Origin: Deltaproteobacteria bacterium | Lineage (GTDB): Bacteria; Bdellovibrionota; JACOXK01; 2-02-FULL-40-11 | Length of the DNA: 36,157 nucleotides | Direction: 5' to 3' | Assembly (NCBI GenBank): GCA_023248265.1 | Contig: JAHFEZ010000001.1 | Coordinates: 25,411-61,567, forward strand | Part shown: positions 1 to 7,662 of the stretch, in pieces | How positions within the stretch are numbered: position 1 is the stretch's first letter | Layout: each line of letters opens with the position of its first letter | Notes under the pieces: generated by a model | What the model saw: the letters and a program-made list of their open reading frames with translations, nothing else | Databases searched by the model: none | Told to the model about the DNA's origin: nothing | Made by a program: the position numbers and the translations under genes

Positions 1-974
1 TTTTCTTCATCGAAGAAATAAATTTTCTCTAAGGGAACATATAACGTTACAGGTTGGTCCATTTGGAAAGAAGAAGCTTGATTTGTTCTCACCACAAAAG
101 AAGTCCCTTTCACATCAAAGTGGAGTAGAAACTCAGAGCCCAAGGGTTCCACCATTTGAAACACCGCTTGAATCTCCCAAAAGTCTTGAGATGGTTTTTG
201 AAGCAAAATTTCTTCAGGGCGAACGCCAATGGTCAACGTTCCGCGTTCTAAAAAGTTCATGGGTGGAGAACCCATAAATCCAGCCACGAATCGATTTTGA
301 GGATTGTGATAAATTTCATGTGGAGTTCCAATTTGCTGAATTTTTCCTTCATTTAAAACCACAATGCGATCCCCCATCGTCATGGCTTCCACCTGATCAT
401 GCGTCACATAAATGGTGGTTGTCTTGAGTCTTTTTTGCAAATGCAAGAGCTCTGCTCTCATGTGAACTCTTAATTTTGCGTCAAGATTAGAAAGAGGCTC
501 ATCCATCAAAAATACTTTGGGATTTCGAATGACCGCACGCCCCAAGGCCACTCTTTGTCTTTGGCCCCCCGAAAGCTCTTTGGGCTTTCGAAGTAAAAGA
601 GGCTCAATTTCAAGCATGTGAGCAATGGCTTTGACACGGTGATCTATCTCTGCTTTTGGAACTTTTTTAAGTCTTAAACTAAATGCCAAATTCTCATAGA
701 CATTATAATGAGGATACAAAGCATAATTTTGGAACACCATGGCGATGTCTCTATCTTTGGGATCGATTCGATTGACAAGCGTATCTCCAATATAAATTTC
801 ACCCGAAGAAATATCTTCAAGCCCAGCCAAAAGTCTTAGGGTGGTTGACTTCCCACATCCTGAAGGCCCCACCAATACCAAAAACTCTTGATCGCCGACT
901 TCCAGGTCAAAATTATCCAAAATGGTCTTGCCATCAAAAACCTTCGCTACCTGTTTAAAACACACCTTTGCCAT
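1..974 (-). CDS. ABC transporter ATP-binding protein, UgpC/MalK type (partial, C-terminus beyond window)
   Basis: This is the cytoplasmic ATPase subunit of an importer, most likely for a carbohydrate or glycerol-phosphate-type solute. 324 residues are visible from the ATG at 974, and the C-terminal end lies off the window. In order there are Walker A GPSGCGKST (residues 36-44), Q-loop FQNYALYPH (81-89), signature LSGGQ (134-138), Walker B VFLMDEP (154-160) and H-loop His192. After about residue 240 comes a C-terminal TOBE/OB-like regulatory region containing VRPEE, typical of the MalK/UgpC (CUT1) family. A GAGAGG ribosome site precedes the ATG and a TATAAC -10-like hexamer lies about 30 nt upstream. 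No permease or binding protein is in view, so the substrate cannot be named. This family often energises several transporters from one stand-alone gene. Confidence 0.93.
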   Translation of the reverse strand, partial: MAKVCFKQVAKVFDGKTILDNFDLEVGDQEFLVLVGPSGCGKSTTLRLLAGLEDISSGEIYIGDTLVNRIDPKDRDIAMVFQNYALYPHYNVYENLAFSLRLKKVPKAEIDHRVKAIAHMLEIEPLLLRKPKELSGGQRQRVALGRAVIRNPKVFLMDEPLSNLDAKLRVHMRAELLHLQKRLKTTTIYVTHDQVEAMTMGDRIVVLNEGKIQQIGTPHEIYHNPQNRFVAGFMGSPPMNFLERGTLTIGVRPEEILLQKPSQDFWEIQAVFQMVEPLGSEFLLHFDVKGTSFVVRTNQASSFQMDQPVTLYVPLEKIYFFDEE

Positions 975-1031
975 GGATTTCCTCTCATTAAGCTTATCGG
1001 ATAGTTATAGAGAGGACATGAGCGAATAAAC

Positions 1032-1083
1032 AGGGACGTACCCTATTTAAAATAAATAAATAGGGTACGTCCCTATTTATTTA
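1032..1083. repeat. Double palindromic repeat (core AATAGGG-TACGT-CCCTATT), inverted pair
   Basis: Two copies of an 18-bp unit face each other: agggacgtaccctattta at 1032-1049 and its exact reverse complement at 1057-1074, with a 7-nt loop between. The inner copy is itself a palindrome, with 13-bp arms at 1053-1065 and 1071-1083 around TACGT. It runs into the stop codon of the minus-strand gene ending at 1081. The same core recurs at 5186-5218. It looks like a REP-type or RAYT-associated element, but no transposase is in view. Either fold could also stabilise or end the transcript of the minus-strand operon; no T-tract is obvious. Confidence 0.85.
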
Positions 1084-1503
1084 CTTAAGTTCTTCATTTA
1101 AGTTTTTTGAGAGGGGGTGGAATTTAAAATAGGTTTTGAAGTCCCCTTTACAAACAGTCAGGCTTTCTTTCAAATGATAGAGCTGAACTTGGAGCATGGG
1201 GTCACATTTGGATTGAACCCTCTGTGTCGATGGATGGCGTGCTTTTTCTTCTAACAAAGCTGATAAAAATGAGGTTTCAAACACATGATAGCGCTCCTTT
1301 GAAATCTTTTGTTTTTTGATGAGCTTATTGTTTTGAAACTGTTTTACTTCGTATTTTTTAGTTATTTCTAACCTTTGGCTTTTAAAATGCGGGGCCCACC
1401 TAAATTCCTCAAAAGAAAATAAGAGCGCTTCTTTTTGGGGAGATTTACTCCAACCAGGAGCATTTAAAAGCAAAATGGCAAGAATTAAAAGTGTCTTTTT
1501 CAT
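1081..1503 (-). CDS. Small exported protein, unknown function
   Basis: A 140-residue protein that I do not recognise. The N-terminus (MKKTLLILAILLLNAPGWS) is a clear Sec signal peptide, with cleavage expected near residue 19-20. The mature part is about 120 residues, lysine-rich and polar, with two cysteines (CDP and VCKGD) that could form a disulphide in the periplasm. Its ATG overlaps the TGA of the upstream M13-like peptidase gene (ATGA), so it is probably translationally coupled and co-expressed with that peptidase. It is the last gene of a four-gene minus-strand operon, and its stop codon touches the palindromic repeat at 1053-1083. A role as partner or substrate of the peptidase is only inference. 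Confidence 0.75.
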   Translation of the reverse strand: MKKTLLILAILLLNAPGWSKSPQKEALLFSFEEFRWAPHFKSQRLEITKKYEVKQFQNNKLIKKQKISKERYHVFETSFLSALLEEKARHPSTQRVQSKCDPMLQVQLYHLKESLTVCKGDFKTYFKFHPLSKNLNEELK

Positions 1504-3446
1504 TGTACTACTCCATCAAGAGTACATTCGGAAAATTTATATTTTTTATTCTGATCACACCCCAAATGTTCTCGAATTTTAGAATTAGCTCCAAAAATAC
1601 CATTCACCCTGAGCGTTTCTTCAAGATGGCTATCTTCAAAATCCTCTCGTCGCATGGACTTATAAAGCTCCTCCTTCTCGGCTTCACAATAAAATCTTGC
1701 CATATTCAGTGTGGCTTGTTTTCTTTGTTCCTTGGGATAAAAAAGTTCAATCACTCGACCCATCACTTGAGAAGACAACCAATCTGCTGTTGTTTCCTCT
1801 TCTTGCCCTTCTTGTAATCCTACAGAGTCAGCTCGTCTTAAGCACCCCACCAATTTCTTGTAGGTGGCTCTAAGATCATAGCCATTGGCCTGACTACTTT
1901 CATAACTAATCTTGTGGCCCAGTTCATGTGCTAAGACTTCCATGACAGACAAAGGATTTCTCTCACTTAAAAGAGTAATGGCTGGCAAGATATTAACGGC
2001 CTCTTCTAACTCTAACTCTCCTTGCTGAGTGGGCAAATTATAATGCGCATTCAATGCCCTTAAATATTCTAAGTCAGGGTCTTGAAAACTTTGTATCATT
2101 TCATCTTGCGGTGGCACTTTTTCAAAATCTAAAACAGGGACAGCAAACCCTTCTTTTGTTTTATAAAGATCGGCAGAAGGTTTTTGGGGCCAACGCAATT
2201 TTAAAGATTTAAGCCCTTGCTTCATCTTTTGATATTTATCAGAGCCCTTCAATTCTGGCTTTGATCCAAACGTATCTTCCACAACTTCTAGAAGGGTTCC
2301 ATGGACTTGATCATACAGCGCTTGAACTCGCGTTCTTTGGGTCTCAGAAAAAGTTTGATCCATCAAGGCCTCAACTGTAGGTTTTGCTGCACTTAAATTT
2401 TTAAAAAATAAGTTTCGATAATTCTGAAGTGCATCCCGCGCTTGATCTGTGTAACTATAGCAAGCTTTCCGAGTCATATTGAATATAAATCTTACTTTTC
2501 TTTTAGCTTTTTCTAAGGAAGAGGCCGCTGCCTCCTCCTTCCCCATATCTTTTTCAACTTGATATGAAATCAACTCCACCAAGACAGCTAATTCTTTGGT
2601 AATAAATGCCGTTTTTGCTTTCTCTCCTTCTGGAGAATCTTTTTTTCTCAAAACATCCATCAAACGAGAACGCATTTGATACCGATACGCTTCAGAACAC
2701 GCAGTCGGTAAAGTAGCTGAATCACTCAAATTACTAGAATTGTTTTGCATATTTTCACACGTATTTACAATATCACTATAAAGCTGAACCACATTATCTT
2801 GATACCAAGCTGATTTTTTATTAAAAAATACTAAAGGAGCATCTTTATATTTTTTATAAAGCTTCTCATACAAAGGAATTGTCGCTTCTTCTCCCCCTTG
2901 CTCAGGAATAATATTCAAATCTTCTCTCAAATCATCACCCACCTCATAACAAAGCTCTGGAATATTTTTAAAATAAGCAAAAAAACTTTTGGAAGGCCAT
3001 GCTTTACCTAATAACTCCTGCTTTAACTCTTCAGATAAATCAGGCTTGACCTCCAGTCCCTTTTCTCCCAAATAATCAAAATAGGCTTTTTCAAGAGAGG
3101 GCTTTCCTAAAGCATGAATGGTTGCATCGTAAGCTGAATTTACTGTCCTATCTATATCCTCCTGAAGCTGAAAGTGTTCATCCACTTTTGCATTGGATTT
3201 TAAACAGGCTGCCCCAAACAGATCCTCACAGGCATTTGAAAATCCTTCAGCTTGAATCTGAAGAGGACAGTCATTAAAAATATGATGGACACGCTCTTCG
3301 ATTTCTTGAGAAAGACGGCCTGCATCTTGGGCAGCTTTTTTGAGATCTTTTTCCTCTTGCGCAAAAAGAAAACCACTCATCAAAAGAAAGGGGATCACCC
3401 CTATTATAAAGTGTCCCCTTTTCCCTTTTTTCAATGAAGTTATCAT
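1500..3446 (-). CDS. Exported M13-like (gluzincin) zinc metallopeptidase, divergent
   Basis: A 648-residue protein with an N-terminal signal sequence (hydrophobic stretch about 12-28, cleavage after FAQ likely). The zinc-peptidase motif HELGH is at 507-511, and a downstream ETTAD (Glu551, Asp555) fits the third zinc ligand ExxxD of gluzincins. The C-terminus (TLRVNGIFGANSKIREHLGC, followed by a last cysteine) resembles the conserved RVNG...F...GC end of neprilysin-family (M13) enzymes. The usual M13 forms HEITH and ENIAD are replaced, so assignment to M13 proper is uncertain while metallopeptidase is fairly safe. The middle is helical and charged. It would act in the periplasm or outside the cell. 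The gene begins 4 bp after the upstream propeller-like gene and overlaps the next gene by ATGA. The ribosome site is poor (GAG directly before the ATG). Confidence 0.82.
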   Translation of the reverse strand: MITSLKKGKRGHFIIGVIPFLLMSGFLFAQEEKDLKKAAQDAGRLSQEIEERVHHIFNDCPLQIQAEGFSNACEDLFGAACLKSNAKVDEHFQLQEDIDRTVNSAYDATIHALGKPSLEKAYFDYLGEKGLEVKPDLSEELKQELLGKAWPSKSFFAYFKNIPELCYEVGDDLREDLNIIPEQGGEEATIPLYEKLYKKYKDAPLVFFNKKSAWYQDNVVQLYSDIVNTCENMQNNSSNLSDSATLPTACSEAYRYQMRSRLMDVLRKKDSPEGEKAKTAFITKELAVLVELISYQVEKDMGKEEAAASSLEKAKRKVRFIFNMTRKACYSYTDQARDALQNYRNLFFKNLSAAKPTVEALMDQTFSETQRTRVQALYDQVHGTLLEVVEDTFGSKPELKGSDKYQKMKQGLKSLKLRWPQKPSADLYKTKEGFAVPVLDFEKVPPQDEMIQSFQDPDLEYLRALNAHYNLPTQQGELELEEAVNILPAITLLSERNPLSVMEVLAHELGHKISYESSQANGYDLRATYKKLVGCLRRADSVGLQEGQEEETTADWLSSQVMGRVIELFYPKEQRKQATLNMARFYCEAEKEELYKSMRREDFEDSHLEETLRVNGIFGANSKIREHLGCDQNKKYKFSECTLDGVVQ

Positions 3447-3450
3447 CTCA

Positions 3451-4713
3451 CTACTGAGAGTTTCGTCTAAAGACTACTCCTTGGTTAACCCACCGTTGAT
3501 CTCGGGCATGATAATACCCAGACCACACTTCAGCATCCGGAGTGATCCCCAGCATGTAGAAAACAGGTCTCTCATTTAAGGCTGTCACAGATAGCGTAGC
3601 AAGATCAACTGGCAACACCATGCCTCTGGATTGCCACGCCCCTCCAAGAATAGACTGCAATCCTCCATGGCCATCTTGATAATAATAGGCAATGCCTCGA
3701 TGGGTACTTCCGTCAGCTCGAATATCTTTATATTTCCCAATAATGTGGGCCTGAGGCACAGTTCCATACGAAAAACCATGGAGTTCATCGTGCATCAAAT
3801 TGGGCTGTTGATTCGGACGTGCATTATTGTCAAAGAGAAGATTCCACCCACTATTTGTCGCTGCAAGAGATCTCCCCTGCAAAGGATGGCGTGCCAAACT
3901 CAAAGTAATATAATTTTGCTTGAAAAAAGCCAAATCTACACCTTGTGAAGAGCGAAACACTGTAAAATCCCCTGTCTCAAAATTTTGAGGAAGTTCAGTT
4001 CTGGCCATTTGAAACGTCAAAGATTGCTGTACTTGCTCCTCGGGAGAAAGTTTATAATCGACCACGCGACTATAATCTTGATCCCACCGTTTTACACCGA
4101 AGAGATGGATATTATTGGCTGCATCAGCAACACATTGCATGGAATGGCCCATGTGATCTGCTAAGGGAGATGCAAGAAGTTTCACTTTATAATTACCTTG
4201 CGGTGTATAGCGAACATAAATAAGCCGATCATCCAATCCCTGAGGTGTCGCTTGAAACGTTTGGACGAAGATATGATAATTTTTTGCATCATCTTGACAT
4301 GCTGTCATGACATCGGCCGTGGTGTTGGCCAAAGATGACGCACGAAAATGCAAACTTTGAATACTCGCGATGTAATCTGTCAGCTCACGAAACACGCCTC
4401 GGGCATGCCAGTTTGCGTTGGTATCTTGCCATCCATACCAAAGCCCCATTTTGCTATTCTCTGAAAATTGAGCATTTTTTAAATGCCCTTTTCGAATAGC
4501 AAAAGCAACGTGGGCTGCATTGCCTGTCCCAGGCAAAATCGCCACATCTTGGAAATAGCTCCACTCATATGGATCTGGCATAGTCACAGCTGTTGCTGTG
4601 GGTTGCGTGGTCACCACTCTATATGCCCTTTCTTCAGCATTCCCATGGGAAACACCTAAAAAAGAGACAAAAAAACTAACCCCTAAAATAGTCATGAGAT
4701 ACTTGAGTTTCAT
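3451..4713 (-). CDS. Exported protein, possible beta-propeller, unknown function
   Basis: A 420-residue protein with a signal peptide (about residues 1-26, cleavage near GNA). I do not recognise the family. Two segments look like a repeated blade motif: residues 91-108 (LWYGWQDTNANWHARGVF) and 396-415 near the C-terminus, both with pattern W-x-G-aromatic...W-x-x-x-G-V-hydrophobic-F. Repeats at the two ends of an all-beta sequence suggest a beta-propeller closed by its termini, perhaps BNR-like; this is inference. The ATG at 4713 follows a run of seven G that serves as ribosome site. The gene sits between the first gene of the operon (14 bp gap) and the M13-like peptidase (4 bp gap), so all are probably one transcript and act outside the cytoplasm. 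Confidence 0.75.
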   Translation of the reverse strand: MKLKYLMTILGVSFFVSFLGVSHGNAEERAYRVVTTQPTATAVTMPDPYEWSYFQDVAILPGTGNAAHVAFAIRKGHLKNAQFSENSKMGLWYGWQDTNANWHARGVFRELTDYIASIQSLHFRASSLANTTADVMTACQDDAKNYHIFVQTFQATPQGLDDRLIYVRYTPQGNYKVKLLASPLADHMGHSMQCVADAANNIHLFGVKRWDQDYSRVVDYKLSPEEQVQQSLTFQMARTELPQNFETGDFTVFRSSQGVDLAFFKQNYITLSLARHPLQGRSLAATNSGWNLLFDNNARPNQQPNLMHDELHGFSYGTVPQAHIIGKYKDIRADGSTHRGIAYYYQDGHGGLQSILGGAWQSRGMVLPVDLATLSVTALNERPVFYMLGITPDAEVWSGYYHARDQRWVNQGVVFRRNSQ

Positions 4714-4727
4714 ATTCCCCCCCTTTT

Positions 4728-5099
4728 TTATAAGAAAAACTGATACCCTTTAACGATTTTTGGCATGCCTCTCTCCTGCGTCCACCAAATCAGGACACTT
4801 CTACATCGTGTTAAAAGCAATGAAAATGCCTCTGCCTCACTGAGGCTTGAGGTCGTAAAATATATGCTATCATTGCCAGCATTAAAGGTTGTTGTATAAT
4901 CATTATTTTCTGCAGCTTTTCCAACTGTGACTGAACTAATTTCTTCTCTGCGAAAATTTTTCATGTTTTGAGTGTTGTGATTTGAACTTTGACTCGCAGC
5001 ACCCATCCCTGAAGACCTTTTCATCATCTCTTGTCGAGCATCCAAAGCCTGTAGAAGCAACATATTCACCAATAAAACACCTAAAATAATTTTCTTCAT
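4728..5099 (-). CDS. Small exported protein, unknown function (first gene of operon)
   Basis: A 123-residue protein beginning MKKIILGVLLVNMLLLQALDA, a typical signal peptide; cleavage near residue 21 would leave about 100 residues. The mature part is rich in Ser, Asn and Thr, with no cysteine pair or motif I recognise. The ATG is preceded by AAAAGGGGGGAAC, a G-run ribosome site also seen before the next gene. A TATAAT -10 lies upstream (plus coordinates 5142-5147). It leads a minus-strand operon of four exported proteins with the M13-like peptidase as the only recognisable enzyme. Confidence 0.7.
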   Translation of the reverse strand: MKKIILGVLLVNMLLLQALDARQEMMKRSSGMGAASQSSNHNTQNMKNFRREEISSVTVGKAAENNDYTTTFNAGNDSIYFTTSSLSEAEAFSLLLTRCRSVLIWWTQERGMPKIVKGYQFFL

Positions 5100-5141
5100 G
5101 TTCCCCCCTTTTGAAAAAACGTTCTACTGAGTATACCTTCT

Positions 5142-5147
5142 ATTATA
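5142..5147 (-). promoter_or_regulatory. -10 box (TATAAT) for the four-gene exported-protein operon
   Basis: On the minus strand a perfect TATAAT stands about 43 nt before the ATG at 5099. The -35 region is T-rich (TTTACT or CTTTTT) and cannot be fixed with confidence. Confidence 0.5.
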
Positions 5148-5185
5148 TCCATTATTGGAATTAAAAAAAGTAAATTTAGGATTTT

Positions 5186-5218
5186 GGTAATAAATAGGGT
5201 ACGTCCCTATTTATTACC
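5186..5218. repeat. Palindromic repeat (core AATAGGG-TACGT-CCCTATT), single copy
   Basis: Perfect 14-bp arms (5186-5199 and 5205-5218, ggtaataaataggg and its complement) surround TACGT. The core is identical to the element at 1053-1083. It lies in the 184-bp divergent gap between the minus-strand operon and the plus-strand gene at 5284. It is REP-like, and as a hairpin it could also affect transcripts entering from either side. Confidence 0.85.
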
Positions 5219-5283
5219 CTATTTTTCTAATGAGAACTTTAATGAGAAACTATACATGCCGATAAGAAGAGAGGAGATTCGAT

Positions 5284-5691
5284 ATGCCTTCTTATTTAAA
5301 AGGAAGCCTCTTAGGAAGTCTTATAATGTTCTTGGTAATTTTTCTGGGGCTTGCAACTTTCTGTGTTCAAGCTCAAGAGAGTCTTTACCCTTTAAAATGT
5401 GGCACATATCTTGTAACCGCCTTTGTGCAAAAAAGTACGAACCAAAACATGGAGCTTGGTGTAGCCAAAGGCACTGAAGCCCAAACCACATTAGACATAG
5501 CTTTCTCAAAAAAGATGCTTCCCAAAACATTTTTAGAATCTAAAAATATTTTTGTCACAGGAAAATTAAAACTCACACATCAAAAACATCCCTATGCTTT
5601 ACAAGGCACGTGGCTTTCTCTTCCCATGGTTGAAAAATATCGAAAAAGGGATTTTGTCACACTTAAGAAAGTAGAGCCATGCGAAAAATAG
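5284..5691 (+). CDS. Small exported protein, unknown function
   Basis: A 135-residue protein with a hydrophobic signal segment (about residues 8-28, ending in CVQAQ, cleavage near 30). The mature part of about 105 residues carries Cys near its start (LKCGTY) and end (EPCEK), probably a disulphide. I do not recognise the family; the hydrophobicity pattern suggests a small beta-rich domain. The ATG has a good ribosome site (GAGAGGAG). Its end overlaps the start of the caspase-like gene by 13 bp, so the two are translationally coupled. An inhibitor or binding partner of that protease is possible but unproven. Confidence 0.72.
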   Translation: MPSYLKGSLLGSLIMFLVIFLGLATFCVQAQESLYPLKCGTYLVTAFVQKSTNQNMELGVAKGTEAQTTLDIAFSKKMLPKTFLESKNIFVTGKLKLTHQKHPYALQGTWLSLPMVEKYRKRDFVTLKKVEPCEK

Positions 5692-7157
5692 CTATTCTAT
5701 TTATTTTACTGATTGCCTGTTTCCAACCTTTGCAAGGATTGTGCAGAAATTTTGCTATCATTGCCGGGGGCACCCACGAGCCTCTCCCTGATAGCCCTTA
5801 TTCTCATAATATCTTTTCTCATAGTATGGGTGAATGGAGCCGAACATTAAAGGAAAGAAATTGGGATGTGTCTGTTTTATTTGATGGGGTCCAATACCTT
5901 GAAGACTGGAATGAATTTCACCGAGATGTAAGACCCTTAGATCAGAACACGATGGCCCAAGCCTCCTTTACCAAAGATAACCTCACTTCCAAAATAAATA
6001 AACTTCTAGAGCAGCACTTAACATCTGAAGACCAAGTAGAGCTTTCTATTTCTGCTCATGGCTCTGTACGTCATGACCAGTTTGGCATCAAAACAGAAAA
6101 TGGCAACATGGAAGCCGACAATTTAAAAGCAATATTAGAAAAACTTTTAGAAACAGGGGCCCGCGTACACATCAATTTAGACTCTTGCTACAGTGGCCAA
6201 TTTATTAAAAATGCTACAGATCTCCTCCGTCATCCTTCCTATGCAGACAAACTTTGTATTACAACACAGGCTTCTCAAGACGCTGAAGGTCAAGTCGAAG
6301 ATTCCATCCTTGCAGGTATGTCTAATTTTATAAATTTAGGACACACTCAAAATACATCTGCAGAAGAGTTGTTTTTGAAAGCACGTCGGCACCGCCCCTC
6401 ACTGACAGAAGATTTTTTAAGAGCTATCTACGAAAAGAAATTTTATCAAATTTCTTCTTTCCCCGAGTGGATGGACGGCCCCCTGCATCACACAGAAGCC
6501 ATTCTTTCCCTCCCGGATGTTGAGCAGCCTCGAGAAGTCACACAAACAGTGTGCTCTTTAGAACCCGATCTTTTCGAAGATATTCAAAACCGCATTCGAC
6601 CGGTTGCAGATATTTTTTCTCAGCTCACCAAAAAGTCTCTGAATGACCTCACCGCTCAAGAGCGTCTTCAAATAATATGTTCCAAAGACTATCAAGATCG
6701 CCTTTCCAATCGCTATTTTGACCAAAAAGATGCGTTTGAACATCGCTACGATCTTCCCCATAGTGCCATACTTTCTTCTGAAGCCTCTCAAGCCTTCTTA
6801 ACGCGCCGAAAAGATAAATGTACCTTAGACGGAAGTTCTTTTGCTTACCCCATCAAAGATAAAGAAGGAAATGTGTTGTGCCAGTTTGATACCGAAGAAT
6901 TACTGGCGTTTATCATCGATAACGAAACGCAGGATTCTAAAAAAACAACTCTCGTTACAAAAAATCTGTCTCAAGGACTGGGAGAAAAGAAACTCAATCA
7001 ACTGCTCGCGGACTACCGCCCCTTCTACACAGAATGGATGGAAGGACAGTGCGATGCCATTCGACTCTATGCCTTAGAACACGAACTTTTTGAAGAAAGC
7101 TACCGAAGATTACCTCAGACCTCCAACAAACGCGCCTGCCAAGAATTTCACTTTTAA
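5679..7157 (+). CDS. Exported caspase-like (clan CD, C13/C14-like) cysteine peptidase
   Basis: A 492-residue protein with a signal peptide (residues 1-21, IACFQPLQG then LCRNF). The following domain starts NFAIIAGGTHE and has the caspase-fold dyad: His127 in SISAHGS and Cys170 in NLDSCYSGQ, the latter matching the DSCxSG of metacaspases and related bacterial peptidases. The caspase-like domain covers roughly residues 24-260. The C-terminal 230 residues carry several cysteines and no recognised domain. It would act outside the cytoplasm, which is less usual for this fold. It overlaps the small exported protein gene upstream by 13 bp and is followed after 50 bp by the partner-switching genes. 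Protease activity is a family-based expectation. Its substrate, and any link to the downstream signalling genes, are unknown. Confidence 0.82.
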   Translation: MRKIAILFILLIACFQPLQGLCRNFAIIAGGTHEPLPDSPYSHNIFSHSMGEWSRTLKERNWDVSVLFDGVQYLEDWNEFHRDVRPLDQNTMAQASFTKDNLTSKINKLLEQHLTSEDQVELSISAHGSVRHDQFGIKTENGNMEADNLKAILEKLLETGARVHINLDSCYSGQFIKNATDLLRHPSYADKLCITTQASQDAEGQVEDSILAGMSNFINLGHTQNTSAEELFLKARRHRPSLTEDFLRAIYEKKFYQISSFPEWMDGPLHHTEAILSLPDVEQPREVTQTVCSLEPDLFEDIQNRIRPVADIFSQLTKKSLNDLTAQERLQIICSKDYQDRLSNRYFDQKDAFEHRYDLPHSAILSSEASQAFLTRRKDKCTLDGSSFAYPIKDKEGNVLCQFDTEELLAFIIDNETQDSKKTTLVTKNLSQGLGEKKLNQLLADYRPFYTEWMEGQCDAIRLYALEHELFEESYRRLPQTSNKRACQEFHF

Positions 7158-7207
7158 GCTTATGTTTTTGCTGGGCTTTCCGAAAAGTCTAATGAGGGAG
7201 AGCTCTT

Positions 7208-7615
7208 ATGTCTGAATTTAAGGCTAAATTAGACATGTGCTGGCTTTCGAAAATAGCTGATTTCATTGAAGAAACAGCTAAAGCCATGGGGTGTAAAGAC
7301 TCCAATATCATCTATGATTTAAAGCTCGCTGTAGATGAGGCAAGCACCAATATCATGACACATGGCAAAAAAAGCCAAAGAAAAGATTACTTTATGATTC
7401 ACATGACCAAAGTAGGCAAAGAAATTGAAGTTGAAATTACGGATTTTGGAAAATCGTATCCCTTTGACCAAGTCAAACTTCCTCTTGAGAACTTACCTTT
7501 AGAGGAAAAACTAAAAAATGGATTTGGAATTGGACTGATCAAGAGCGTTACGGAGAAGGCGGAATATAAAAGTTTTCCAGACAAAAACGTACTTCGGTTT
7601 TACAAATATTTCTAA
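7208..7615 (+). CDS. RsbW/SpoIIAB-type anti-sigma factor serine kinase (GHKL ATPase)
   Basis: A 135-residue single-domain GHKL ATPase. The N-box is DLKLAVDEASTNIMTHG (catalytic-type Glu44, Mg-binding Asn48), G1 is DFGKSYP (Asp79-x-Gly81), and the G2 loop is GFGIGL (105-110). This is the size and pattern of RsbW/SpoIIAB proteins, which phosphorylate a serine on a STAS partner and, in known cases, sequester a sigma factor. The STAS partner and the PP2C phosphatase follow directly. No sigma factor gene is nearby, so the output could be a distant sigma factor or another target. The ribosome site GGGAGAG lies before the ATG. It starts 50 bp after the caspase-like gene with no terminator in the gap. 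Confidence 0.92.
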   Translation: MSEFKAKLDMCWLSKIADFIEETAKAMGCKDSNIIYDLKLAVDEASTNIMTHGKKSQRKDYFMIHMTKVGKEIEVEITDFGKSYPFDQVKLPLENLPLEEKLKNGFGIGLIKSVTEKAEYKSFPDKNVLRFYKYF

Positions 7616-7626
7616 CAGGAATAGAA

Positions 7627-7649
7627 CCCTGCTGTTGGCGGGGATGACA
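7627..7649. repeat. REP-like hairpin fragment in the intergenic gap
   Basis: CCCTGC (7627-7632) pairs with GCGGGG (7638-7643), with one G-T pair and a TGTTG loop. On the minus strand the element begins TGTCATCC, the same end as the repeat at 21701. It lies in the 47-bp gap between the kinase and STAS genes, so it is transcribed and may tune their relative expression. Confidence 0.5.
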
Positions 7650-7662
7650 AGAGGGGGGAATT

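Noticed and set aside
1491-1817. Plus-strand ORF of 108 codons opposite the M13-like peptidase gene
   Set aside because: The minus-strand frame has a catalytic motif, signal peptide and operon context; the plus frame gives a low-complexity Phe/Ile/Leu-rich product with no ribosome site.
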